From: Gymnorhina tibicen
Taxonomy: Eukaryota > Chordata > Aves > Passeriformes > Artamidae
Assembly (NCBI GenBank): GCA_013399875.1
Contig: VXAZ01000447.1
Span: 1,246,017-1,310,016, forward strand
Length of the DNA stretch: 64,000 nucleotides
Direction: 5' to 3'
In this document: piece after piece, positions 54,278 through 64,000 of the stretch
Layout of the letters: the number at the start of each line of letters is the position of its first letter
Position numbering within the stretch: position 1 is the first letter of the stretch
The notes under the pieces: model-generated
What the model was told of the DNA's origin: nothing
Database searches by the model: none
Seen by the model: the letters and a program-made list of their open reading frames with translations, nothing else
Made by a program: the position numbers and the translations under genes

Positions 54278-57200
54278 CTGAGAGAGAAGGAGGAAGGAAG
54301 CCTTAGCAGGACTAAAGATGTGGCTGTCTGAATGGGTCCTGGTGTCGTGCAGAACTGGCAGTGAGCAGGAAACAGCATTGCACTATACTGACAAAATGCG
54401 TAAGTAGCTCTGTAGCAAAAGTCTTTCCTGGACACGTATATCCTATGTAGTCGGGTATTTGCCCTCTTTCTTTCACCCGGAGAGGTTTCTCCTCCTTTCT
54501 GTTCCAGCAAAGCTGGGACATGAAGATGAAACACACCAACACACCTGCTTTCTCCAGTGGTTGCATACTTGATTCAAAAGATGAGTTTCTTTACAGCTAT
54601 TTTAGTACAGCTCTGTCAACCACTTGGAGAAGCTTTGATTAGAATCCGTAATTTGTGTATGCTACCTGAGATAGGAAAGCCCTTTTATTTCTACCTGCTT
54701 GAGCTGAAGAGAAGGAAGACATGATTCCCAAAGACTATGCAAAGACAATACTTACCAGGGGGCGCTGCCAACTTCTGCGTCATCCCCACCAACAACTCTG
54801 CCTCCTATGTAGGAATCCAACAGCTCTTTCTCACTTTTGTCTGTTAGCTTTTTCTTCTCAAATAAAGGACGAGTGCCACAATCTGAAAAAACAGGCAATC
54901 TGGCTTTGGTAGTCTACCTGATTCACAGTGCAGAACTGTTGTCTGCAGCCAGTATGTGAAGCTGGAAGATCTTAGGAAGGAAGTGCCTACTAGCTCCATG
55001 ATTGGAACTGGATATTGACTTCTGGGAGTTCTTCAAGGAATTTAAGTATTTTCCCCTGCTTTTAACAGCATTTAGCTAGCTAATGTTTCTGAGGAACAGT
55101 GAATAGGAAGAAGCTACAGCCCTTCTACAAACATGCTGTATCTAGAGTTTTTGCTCACCTGCTTCACCTGAACCAAAAGTTTTGTCATCAAAGAAGGTTT
55201 TGAACTCCTGAGGAATGGTAGAACGTCCTGATATTCCCTCTTTGTTCTCATCCTCTAGCAAGCTGTCTGAGAGAGATGGAAAGACAAACATGGTAAAAGG
55301 CTTAACTGCAGTTGCCGTAATTATCAGCAATGTAAGTGTTCCTTTCCCCACACAGTGGGTCTGATGAAGGAATGATGTTTTAAAACACCAGTGCTCTTTT
55401 TAATGTGCCTTGTCTACCACTGTGAGTTTTCAGGGAGAAGAGAACACCTGAGAGAGGTATACGCGCTATGCACCTCAGGCAGGTTAGTACGTGTGATATA
55501 TGGACAAACAGGACTCCCATGTGCACGGTGCACGTACATCCTTGTCTATGCCTCCCAGGCCAAGCCCTTCATTCTAGCCCTGGTGTTATTTGCCACTGCC
55601 TCAAATGTGTGCCTACCCAAACCTATGCAGACTTCTCACCGCAGTAGTGCAGATCACAGTAGTCAAAGTAGGGAGGTTCATCTGTAACACACCAGACACC
55701 TTCGTCATCTCTGTCTGGATTCCGACAGTAATTCCCCTGCAGCTCCACTTCTGGGTCAATATGTGTTCCACGGAGCACCTCTTTGGCTTTCTCAGAGTTC
55801 CACGGCAGACACTTAGCTCCAGACACAGTGACTGAGAGGGTCCCTGTGTAAAGCATGCCTTTCTCTGGTTCACAAGGCTCCACTGGTGCAGGTGGTGCGG
55901 CCCGTGGAGTAAATGGAACTGTTGTTCTTCCTTCACCTGGAAAGACAGTGTGATTTAAGCTATAGCTATGCACTCAGAAGTGCTGTTAGCAAATAGCAGA
56001 GCTCCTTTACTAAAGCCTAGAGTTCCATGGGGCTTCCCATTATGTTTGGGAGCTCCCATTGTGTTCCCATGCATGTGGTGGCCCTCTAAAATATTGCTGT
56101 GTCAGAGGTGGTCCAGCAGTATTGTGAAGTGAGGCTGGCACTATTCATCACACTTCTCTTAGTCTCTAAAATATGAGGAACAATACTGTGTTCCCTTCTG
56201 GGGCATCTTTGAGAACCAGCTCAAGGGATGGGTAGGTGCCTCAGGTATCATAATGCTGCTGTATTAGGTCCTCCAACACCTTATTCTCAAATGCTTAACT
56301 AGGCCATATTTGGGGGAGCCTTTTACTGTGATATGCTATTAAAATGGCAAATTTAACTTTTGCCAATGTTTCTAAATCCAATAAAAAGTGAAAAATTTCC
56401 CTGCAAGACTTTTTCACACTTTTTCGTGCGAGTGTTCTAATGACTGCAAGTTTTAAGCAGCATTTCCTGAGGGAGCGGGTACCCAATAATCTGTTCTTGC
56501 TTGGCCTCAAGGTGCCTTCTCCTTGTGCACAGGGGGAGTCCCCATGTGAAGAGAGATCCCATTTGACTATTCACTCTGGTGCACAACAGCCACCGGGCAA
56601 GTAGCATTCCCCTTAATTGGTGAGGCTGCTTCTGTTTTTTTGACCCATGTCAACATGACTGTAAAAGAACTGTGCACAAAACTAAGGCTTTTCTAATCCT
56701 GCTATATCCATGCACATGTAACTATAAGCTACTGTAGGTCAGAAATTAAATGGTGAACAGGGATAATACAGATGCCTGATGGCCTCAAAGCAGAGCAGTA
56801 TTTCTTCTCTGTTTGTTAGATTCTGCAGACCAGAGCAATGGTAATGGCTTTTAAAATTTCAAAGTACCCCATGTCAGAATGGTTGCTGACCTCTAACTTT
56901 CACTTATAAGAGTTGTTGCATCTAGTCTCTGTTTTTGGAAGAGAAACTTCTGCTGTGAGAAGGTTCTCTCCTTCACCAGTTCTTCTGAGACAGAGGCCAA
57001 GCCCCAGGGGAGATAGCTCTGTACTGGGAAGAAATGGGAGCGTATAAGTGTAGGGGGATGGTCCTCCATGTCCAGTGCAATGATGAGAGAAGGGCATCTT
57101 CTCCTTTCTTGAGATTGTGAGTATTAAACTGCACACCTCCACAGGAGAGAATGTTAAGGCAGGCAGTCAAGCACAAACTGTAGTTATTTTGTCCTAAAGG

Positions 57201-60200
57201 TAGGAATTCAGACCAAAAAACATGACTCATCGCTGTCACAAACTAGAGACAACTGAGCCAGGATTTTGGGGTGACTGACTAGAAAATATTGTAGTACATT
57301 CCAGGGGACTGCTGACACTGGTTTTAATTTAGATCTAGATTAGCATAATCTAGAGAAAACAGCTCATTATGTATGGGCAACTCAGTGACTTTTCCTCCTC
57401 AGCTCCTTTACCCTTTAAGATGCAGCTTCTCTACTCCTACTGACCTCTGTTCATGTAAGCATTCCCCCTCCTTAACCCTCTCCTTGATTGCTTTAGTATC
57501 AGTCTCAGTGCAGTGCTTTGCTGTGAGTGAAGGGGTCTCTGGAGTGCTGGGGCATACCACACACGGGGATGGGACACTCCTCCCGTTCCACCGTTGGGTC
57601 TCGGGTATAGCACCATGGGCCTTCTGGGTTGCTGTCTGGGTTCCTGCAGTAATTCTCAAGGAGGTTGGGATAAATGGTGGCATTAAATCTGTGAGATACA
57701 AAGCTGGTTAGGCTAGGAAGGAAGGACACCCCAGAGAACTCTTAAGGGGTATGTGGGAGATGAACTTACTTAGGAATATGTGGATATTTGCTTGTCCACA
57801 CTTGACATTCAATCCCAGACTTGGTGTGGCTAATTGTTCCCCGATAGTTCTGGCCCAGCCCAAGAGCGCAGTTACCTGTCAAAATCCCAGCACAATGTAA
57901 GCCAGAGTCAGTGGAACTGGATGTTGCATTTTTCAAGGTCAGAAGTACCATCTCGCATATCCCTTTAACTTTTGCTGCGTGCATGAGCCTGCACGAGCAG
58001 AGGCATCCTCTTCTGTGAGAAGAGCACACAGCCTAAGCTTTCTCTGCCTCATCAGAGGGAGCTATCCCTAAGGCTCTGTGATTTGCTTTGGCTCAGAGCC
58101 TTTCTGAGAGGCTGCTCACACCTGACTGAGTCCCAAGGATAAGGATATTTACCCCACGCTATTTCAGTGCACAAGCCAGATTGTTTGTTGAAATGGTTAG
58201 TGGGGAAATAAAGAGGAAGAAATAATTTCAAATTCCTCGCCTGATACTTTTCTTTATAATTGGATGGCTTCTCCAACATCAGTTTAATTTTTTTCTGCAC
58301 AATCTCTGCAGGAAGCAAGTTCCTGGCACTGACTGTATCTAGGAGATTGAGGTCAGCATGAAGTTCATACCTTCTAGACAAGCATCCAGAACTGTCCTGG
58401 ATATTCCCAGGCCCTGACATACTAGCAAAATAAGAAGAAAGAGACACATTATATGAAAGCAATCCAAATAAGCATCATCATTTGAACCAGTTTATCATCT
58501 AGAGACAAAACACAAGTGCTTAGTCCTGGAAAGTGAGCTCTTAAAAGAGGGAGCCATCTCCCCAGGATGAGACAGTGTATCCTAAGGGATAACAGTACCT
58601 GCAGGACTCAAAACAACTTACCTTGGTATTTTGACCAAAATATGTCCTGTAAAAAAGAAAAAGAAAAAAATAAAAATATATATTTAGGGACATAGAACAT
58701 TAAACCTTTCTTGGCTACTGCAATTCAAACCAGTGAGAACATCCCATCAAAATTTCCTAACCTAGCTCTGTTTATACCAATTATTGTGGAGTCAAAGCAA
58801 AAAATCCAATACAAAGCCACATTCCCATGCATCAGACTCAGGAATCAAGACAGTACTGTTGTTTCTAAAGAGACCAAAGATGTTTACAACCTTCATCAAC
58901 CTCCAGAGCAAGCAGAGCCTTCTATAGTGAAGTGGGCTACAGTGCAGGAATCCAAGCAGCTGAACCTGGAATTTCTAAGGCCACAGATCACATGCAGGTA
59001 TTGCTCAGCTCTTTGGATCTACATCTCTGGTGTGCAAGCCTGAGGCTGATTGCTTTTGAAGTACTATACGGAGGTAGTGCCTTGCTGGCTTCGGCTCCTA
59101 ACTGTTTATCTGTTGTATTTTTGGGTGTGGAATCCAGCAGGGACACCAGCCTTGGGGCTAGGAACAAATCCCAAAAGGATGCAGCACAAATTTAGCAGAG
59201 TGAGTGAATCTGGAAACCAGAAAAAGGGACAGGGTGTGCAAAAGCTTCAACTCAAAGGAGTTTGAGGCATCTGCACTCGGTGTTTGGCTGCTATGCCAGT
59301 GCTCCTGTGAGTGTCTGGGACGGCAGCTCACGCGTGTGAGGCACCATGCTGAGCTAGTGGAAGATGCTATTCAGGACCAATGGGACCTTGTCACTTCATG
59401 CATAGAGAGGGAGAGTAAAGAACCTGAGCTTTCAGCTGTATTCCCTGGAGTGTCTCAAGGAGGGAAGCTCCCTAAGAAAGCCTGAGCTCCCCTTGGGGCA
59501 GGCACACATCAGCCTCATCTTTGGTTCACAGAACTGAGTATTACAACCCTGGCCCCCGGCTGCGCGTGCAACCTGCTGGTGTCTCCCTGCGGAGGCTGGC
59601 TGAGGGAATGTTTCCTGGTACCTACCGTCTGATCGGTGGATTCAAGGGCTTCGAAAGCCTCCTCGTAACTGCATATCTCCTCCAGGCACTCTCGCTCCAG
59701 GTTTCCCTTAAGCACCTCTTCTAGAAATCCCTTGTTGGCACGTCGTGGGCGCTTGAGCAGTGACAATGCCTGCCCCTTTTCCAGGAAAACTAACGGGTCA
59801 GAACACTGCCAGTCAAAGGGCTGCTCACAGCCAGAGGGCACCTTTGTCTCCCTTATTAGTTTCCAAAAACCACATGCAGCTGATGTGATCCCACAGCCCA
59901 GCCTCCCCCAGTGCAGCATACGGAGAGGAGAAGCCCTGTCAGGTCTACACTTGATTATTAGAGCAGGGTCTCTGGAATTCATCCTGTCACAGCTCCCATC
60001 ACCTAGGTAACAAAAGTGACAGGAACACTGCTTCCTCAGCAAAGCTGCTCCGCTCATTTGCAGTTAGATAGAAGCTTGTTTGCTTTGAGCCTGCTGCTGT
60101 CCCTGTCCCCAGCCACTGTATTTTTGTCTTGCCAGCCTCAGACCACTGTGATAAGCACAGCTTGGTTCCATTTCATGTTCAGAGCCCCTGATTTGAGACT

Positions 60201-60765
60201 TGGAGACAGGTCTTCTCCCACACAGTAGTGGGTCCAAGAGGACTAGCCTCATGTTAAGGAAAGACAGTCTCTAATAAAAGGAGCAGTGGGCAGGAAGGTG
60301 GCATATTTTGTATGACCTAAAGTTTCTATAAGGGACAGCCGGGGAGGCAATGGAGAATTAAAGCCACCTAGGTCAGCAGAGGCACTCTATCCCCAGAAGC
60401 CCCACAGTTGTGTTACACTTGATCCTGGACTCAGCCACAATCCCCTTCCCTGCCATTTCCCAGGTGACCCATAAAATCCACTGAGTTGTTGTCACCAGCT
60501 GACAGATTCTGCTGCATCCTCCTGTGTTGACTCCATTCTCAGCACCCTTTTTCTCCCAACTTCAAGCTTTTAGCCTGTCCTCCTGACTTGAGGAAGAAAA
60601 CTTGCCACATATGTTACCTCTGGAAAGAACTAACCCTGTCTTTCTTCCTCCTGTCACCTACTGGTACTTCCACCCTTGAGTCTTACCTCCATCATGGCTC
60701 AAGGTAAGGTGCAGAAAGCTGGAGAAGAGCAGGCCCCTCAGTATGCTGGTTTTGGTGTGCGCCAT
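51139..60765 (-). CDS. F2: F2, prothrombin (coagulation factor II), 14 coding exons
   Basis: This is a liver-made, vitamin K-dependent zymogen, secreted to plasma and cut by factor Xa/Va to thrombin, which converts fibrinogen to fibrin and activates factors V, VIII, XIII and platelets. Fourteen exons with GT/AG borders and compatible phases total 1,824 nt, 607 residues, against 622 in human. The exon lengths 25, 51, 106, 127, 168, 174 and 71 nt agree with those I recall for human F2. The order is signal/propeptide (1-43), Gla domain (44-about 81), connecting helix, kringle 1 (about 109-185), kringle 2 (about 207-284), activation region, light chain (300-349) and protease heavy chain (350-607). 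His392, Asp448 and Ser553 form the triad. No stop or frameshift was found. Being 15 residues shorter than human reflects mainly shorter inter-domain segments. Confidence 0.97.
51333..51700 (-). mobile_element. CR1 LINE 3' fragment of a different subfamily, in the last F2 intron
   Basis: It starts with CATCATTAAGGTTGGAAAAG and continues with CAAGTCCAACC, TTGCCCAAACACCACC and CAGGCTAAACAAGCCTAGCT, a CR1 subfamily distinct from the other copies in this window. It lies in the intron 51283-52005, starting only about 50 bp from the acceptor of the last F2 exon, in the same orientation as F2. The right border is approximate. Confidence 0.8.
54756..55266 (-). CDS. F2: F2 coding exons 8-9: activation region and thrombin light chain
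   Basis: Exons 55266-55159 (108 nt) and 54882-54756 (127 nt). The first carries the first factor Xa site, GISGR-STIP (Arg299), then [15 protein letters not shown]. The second supplies the light-chain cysteine ([12 protein letters not shown]) that is disulfide-linked to the protease. It also carries the second Xa site, YIGGR-VVGG (Arg349), which frees the new N terminus Val350. Human has I-E-G-R and I-D-G-R at these two sites; here the acidic P3 residue is Ser and Gly. Confidence 0.95.
55640..55936 (-). CDS. F2: F2 coding exon 7: fragment 1/2 cleavage site and kringle 2
   Basis: A single 297-nt exon (residues about 186-284). It opens with [12 protein letters not shown], whose Arg197 corresponds to the thrombin self-cleavage site between fragments 1 and 2, and continues through an Ala/Pro spacer to a full kringle ([47 protein letters not shown]). 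The last kringle loop is one residue shorter and different from human (VTDEPPYF after WC). Confidence 0.95.
55937..57557 (-). other. F2: F2 intron between kringle exons, nothing recognised
   Basis: 1.6 kb separating exon 6 (kringle 1) from exon 7 (kringle 2). No CR1 fragment, RNA gene or extra exon is seen. It is the longest F2 intron by my coordinates. Confidence 0.55.
57558..57875 (-). CDS. F2: F2 coding exons 5-6: kringle 1
   Basis: Exons 57875-57770 (106 nt) and 57688-57558 (131 nt). They encode [42 protein letters not shown] and EECPIPVCG, the cysteine frame of a complete kringle. A glycosylation sequon NAT lies in FNATIYP. The human exon 6 is slightly longer as I recall (137 nt). The intron between the two exons is only 81 nt. 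Confidence 0.95.
58371..60765 (-). CDS. F2: F2 coding exons 1-4: signal peptide, propeptide, Gla domain and hydrophobic stack
   Basis: Exons read from high to low coordinates: 60765-60687, 59789-59626, 58646-58622 (a 25-nt exon) and 58421-58371. The first encodes a start MAHTK and a hydrophobic signal core ([15 protein letters not shown]). The second ends the propeptide with the furin-type site RPRR (40-43), so the mature chain starts at Ala44. All ten glutamates expected to be gamma-carboxylated are present (mature positions 7, 8, 15, 17, 20, 21, 26, 27, 30 and 33). They are shifted by one relative to human by an inserted glycine after ANK. Exon 3 gives DIFWSKYQ and exon 4 supplies the two cysteines of the next disulfide ([18 protein letters not shown]). 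Confidence 0.94.
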
Positions 60766-60850
60766 GCTGTACAGCCCTGGCTGCAGGGGAATTGCAAAGG
60801 AAGCAGAATAAGCGGAGTCACAGCCCTGCTGGGTTAATATTGAACCAGAA
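60766..60850 (-). promoter_or_regulatory. F2: Probable F2 proximal promoter / 5' UTR with HNF1-like site
   Basis: Just upstream of the F2 start codon lies GTTAATATTGAAC (60833-60845), matching the HNF1 palindrome at all but two positions. ATTGCAAAGG (60791-60800) resembles a C/EBP half site. Both factor types drive liver genes including prothrombin. The transcription start cannot be read from sequence, so the sites could be in promoter or leader. Confidence 0.4.
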
Positions 60851-62420
60851 TGAAGAAACAGGACTCCAGGTCGTGGTGTGTCAGGGACAGTGGGACTCTT
60901 ATCCCTCCTCTCTTGGCATCTCTCCCTCCCTTCAGAGCTTCTTCATTTCCTTAGTTAACTTCCTATTTCATATCTGAGAAGATGGCATGAGTAGGAGGAG
61001 GACAAGTTTGTTGTCCCAGGGCACAGGGAGAACTCGGGCTGGAGAGAGGTACCTCTGTCAGCTCACAGCCATCCCAGCCAGAGAGCTTGCTCCTTTTCCC
61101 TGGCTTTGCTCCCGTGCAGCTCCTGGCACCATCACTGCCTCCCCACCATGCTGGTTCAGGTCCCTGCCACTGACTCTTCTCAGATGTACTCTAGCAGCCT
61201 TGAGCACAGGAAGACTTTGAGACCTCCTTAGCCATTCCCAGTCCTTCTCCTTTTAGCTGCAAGCTTCCCTGATTCTCCCTAGTGCGCAGTTGTCTTTCCT
61301 TCCTGCAGTTATCAGCAAGCTCAGCCTCAGCTATTTTGGCACAATAACACACAGTTTTAGTGTTCCCCCTTCTCCCTTGCCCGTGACAAGGAGCAGAAAG
61401 GGTGCCTTTGACAGCCCATTGGGAATTTAAATTTTCCTCCCATTTAGGTCAGCAGTGCCATTGGCAATACATTCTTCCCAATCCTTTATAATTCCCAGCT
61501 GAGTGGAGCATGAAGCAGCATGAAGGCTGGGCTCCCCCTTTTCTTCCCCCTTCTAGTGGAAGGTACTAAAGTCCATCTGAAAGGAAACAGAAACTCTGAT
61601 GAGCAGGGAGCTAGAACACCCAAAACCAGCCAGGAAAACAAGGGCTTCCAGGAAGAGGGAGACAGGAATGCTCTGGATGTCATGACATCCGCTATTAAGT
61701 CAAGAACTGGACTACCAGAGCTGGGAAGGCTCTAATGATTGCTACAGCAAGCAGACCATTGGCAAGAGCGGAAAAACAGCAGAAAGCAGGGCAGGGTGGG
61801 GGTAGTCTCAGGAATTCCCACATGGCACAAAAGTTCCTTCTGCCAGCAGGGAGCATATTTTGTGCTGTGCCTCTGTGCAGCAGATATATCTGTAATGTTT
61901 ATCTCCATAGAGGAGTGCAAATATTAGCATTAGGGTGGCTGAGGAATGACTCTGGCCACTGGTACAAAGAGCAGTTGCAGAGGCTTCCTTCCTCACCTAA
62001 GAGTGTCTGCTGTTCTCATCCACACACGTCTCTAGACCCTGCTCTGGATTTTGGAGAGACACCTTTAGGAATGGCTGGGATTCCCTGGGTGGAGATGACC
62101 TGGGTGGAGAGTGTTTGCATGGGATTAGATACAACCCTAGAAACACCCGTGTTACTTAGCAGGGGAAGCAGCATTTAGGCAGAGAGCACAGGCAGGGACA
62201 GGAAAGAGCACAAACAAGAGTGGTGAGGTCAGAGCTGCTGCTGTGTCCCACACAACCACCTCTGCTCCTCGCTGGAGGAGGAGGTGCAAGCAGCTTTCAA
62301 TAGCCTCAGTCACTTTTTAATTCCTGCATCTCTGTCTCTTCTTTATAAAAACCAGGCAGCCTTTACACTGCAGCTTAAGTCAACGTTGTTATACTTATGC
62401 CTAGCTTTTTACCATCTTGT

Positions 62421-62438
62421 CTTTCCTTTAAAGGAAAG
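62421..62438. repeat. 18-bp perfect palindrome containing a CArG box
   Basis: CTTTCCTTTAAAGGAAAG equals its own reverse complement. Its core CCTTTAAAGG (62425-62434) matches CC(A/T)6GG, the SRF binding consensus. It lies in sequence without a recognised gene, about 1.7 kb upstream of the F2 start codon. Confidence 0.6.
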
Positions 62439-63699
62439 GTCTTACCACCTTCCAAGGGATCATGCAGTAGATAAGGCTAACTTTAAGCAATGCTACACTA
62501 CAGCAGTTAAGCTTGGTTATCCGACAGGTATGAATATCTTCTAATACTTACCTATGCCATCTTCCTTTAACATTACTTCTGTTCTGGTTCCTACATTCAT
62601 TTTGTTGCTTAAGCATTTGTTTGAAAAACCCTTACTGAAACTGATGATGATTCTGTCACTATGTCTGGCTGCTTCTTTTCCAGCTGCAGCTGTTCTTCTT
62701 TCCCCCGTGATACAGGACAAACCCACCTATCAGGGCAACTACGTTGTTAACTGTAACTGCTGAAACCTTTTATCTCAAGGCTACATCCATCACTTAGGTT
62801 TCTTCTATTTCTTTACATTGGTTTTGCTTTGTAATTGGAGACTTTCACTACATCCTGGGATACTTTCCAGCCCTTTCTGGTGTCTCACAACAATGTTAGT
62901 AATTAAAGATGCTGACTCTTCACATTGTGGCCTTTTCTCATTCCGTAATGTGCTTCTAGGGCTTGCCTCTGTTTCTTCCATTCCTGTGGTTAGCCTCTGC
63001 AGCAGCACAGCATGCATCAGCTATCACCTCTCCAGGGACTTTGACTTAATCCCTCAAACTTTTAACTCTTCCATTCCTGTAAGCAAATTTTTATAATTTC
63101 ATTTTCTTTCTGCCTTCGCTCACCCATGAATGATGAATGCTATTTTCTTTCTTAGGACAAGAGAGTTAAGATACCTTTACCATCCAGAGCTATGGCTTTT
63201 AACACAGCTGTGAGTTTTGATCTCTTTCCCTCTATGTGTTGATTCTTTTTAAGTAAAAAAAGCCTTTGGCAATTTTTTTCCTGTGTAACTACTTTGTCAA
63301 CTTCCAGGGAGCAGAATATAGGGGGTTTGGCCTTGGCTCATTTTCTTGGACCTTTGTCTGTTCTGTGATGGATACAGTTTGCTGGTTCAATAGTTGGGGC
63401 ATTTACCAATCTGTTCCTAAAGTGAGTTATACAGTTCAATCAAAGTAACACCTTGGATACAATCACAAAGATGAAACCCTTATTCCTTCACACAGGGGTT
63501 CCCCTGTTCCTGAGGACCAGGCAGCTGCCAAGTGGGAGGCAACTTCAGGACCCAGAGAACTGTCTCCTTCCCTTGCGGCCTGCTGCTTTTCATTCAAACA
63601 CCTTGGCCAGGTTTAAGCCAGTTTACAAGTTGGCCAAGGGCTGAACCCTGACCGTGGTATGAGGTTTAAATGTAACACTTACGTTTATATGCACGCCTG

Positions 63700-63998
63700 A
63701 CACCTGGTGAGGCCCTGCTAGCACGAAGGACCCCAAACATCCAACACACCTTGCAGCTGTCACTTGGGAGTGTTGCAGCACTACCCCAAAGCCTTGGTGA
63801 AGCCCTGCCAGCATGGTGGACCCCACCACCCAGGAGAGCTGTGTGCTTGCTGCCTGAACCTGTAAGGGTAATGGGTGCACAAGATCTCCAGCCAGCTGGG
63901 TAATCATGTGTCTGCTGTCCCGAAGCATAACCTTCACTGGCATTGAAAGGCAGCACGCTGTGTAACTGTTCCCCATGCCAGCATGTGGCACCAGGCAG
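63700..63998. repeat. Degenerate tandem repeat, unit about 90 bp
   Basis: TGGTGAGGCCCTGCTAGCAC (from 63705) recurs as TGGTGAAGCCCTGCCAGCAT (from 63795), both followed by a GGACCCC block, giving a 90-bp period. Weaker echoes (CCAGCCAGCTGGGTAATCAT near 63887; ATGCCAGCATGTGGCACC near 63975) fit the same spacing. The array may continue beyond the window. I do not recognise the family. Confidence 0.5.
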
Positions 63999-64000
63999 GC

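Larger units (their letters stand above)
60851..64000. other. Region upstream of F2, no gene recognised
   Basis: About 3.1 kb without an exon or RNA gene that I can support. Short open frames on both strands have no recognisable motif. Two structural items stand out: the palindrome at 62421-62438 and the degenerate repeat from about 63700 to the window end. In human the next gene beyond F2 is ZNF408; no zinc-finger coding sequence is seen here. Confidence 0.55.

Noticed and set aside
58371..58421. Alternative acceptor GTCAG (before GGCCTGG) for F2 exon 4
   Set aside because: It yields a peptide lacking the first conserved cysteine. The CTAG acceptor before 58421 gives both cysteines and exactly 51 nt.
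59626..59820. Alternative acceptor GGCAG just upstream for F2 exon 2
   Set aside because: Joining exon 1 to TGTTCTGA puts a stop codon two codons later. The TTAG acceptor before 59789 restores the family sequence VFLEK.
59515..60057. A 180-codon open frame on the - strand spanning the Gla exon
   Set aside because: Only 59789-59626 is coding. The upstream part is intron 1 read through to a chance ATG, and the downstream part is intron 2. The spliced signal-peptide exon at 60765-60687 fits phase and family far better.
61735..62178. 147-codon open frame upstream of F2
   Set aside because: No motif, splice partner or family resemblance, and several overlapping frames are equally open.

Overview
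The window is vertebrate nuclear DNA, most likely from a bird. It carries two split, single-copy genes whose introns and repeats look avian: CR1 LINE fragments of the kind typical of birds and other sauropsids, no SINEs, and compact introns. Species cannot be fixed from the sequence alone.

Layout: bases 1-~290 are a CpG-rich stretch with GC boxes, taken as the promoter or non-coding first exon of CKAP5. CKAP5 (ch-TOG/XMAP215 microtubule polymerase) then runs on the + strand. Its start codon is at 6050 and its stop at 47646-47648, with a polyadenylation signal at 48106-48111. I could chain 43 coding exons with GT/AG borders and matching phases into 6,111 nt, or 2,036 residues. Two further in-frame candidate exons (32290-32400 and 38679-38702) look alternatively spliced. 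One CKAP5 intron carries a C/D-box snoRNA at 40364-40472 whose guide matches U6 C60, identifying it as SNORD67.

A 2.9-kb gap follows, and then F2 (prothrombin) on the - strand, tail-to-tail with CKAP5. It has 14 coding exons, from a start codon at 60765 to a stop at 51139. They sum to 1,824 nt (607 residues) and encode prepropeptide, Gla domain, two kringles and a thrombin protease domain with its full catalytic triad. Upstream of F2 is a possible HNF1-type site. The remaining 3.2 kb (60766-64000) shows no gene I can support, apart from an 18-bp palindrome with a CArG core and a degenerate ~90-bp repeat at the window edge.

The two genes have unrelated functions (spindle microtubule growth; blood clotting). 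Their shared position is a conserved vertebrate neighbourhood, as F2 and CKAP5 are also convergent neighbours in human. I see no operon-like or novel multi-gene system. The most interesting items are a predicted 8-residue microexon and a 36/37-residue cassette exon in CKAP5, the intronic U6-guide snoRNA, and the loss of the acidic P3 residue at both factor Xa cleavage sites of prothrombin.
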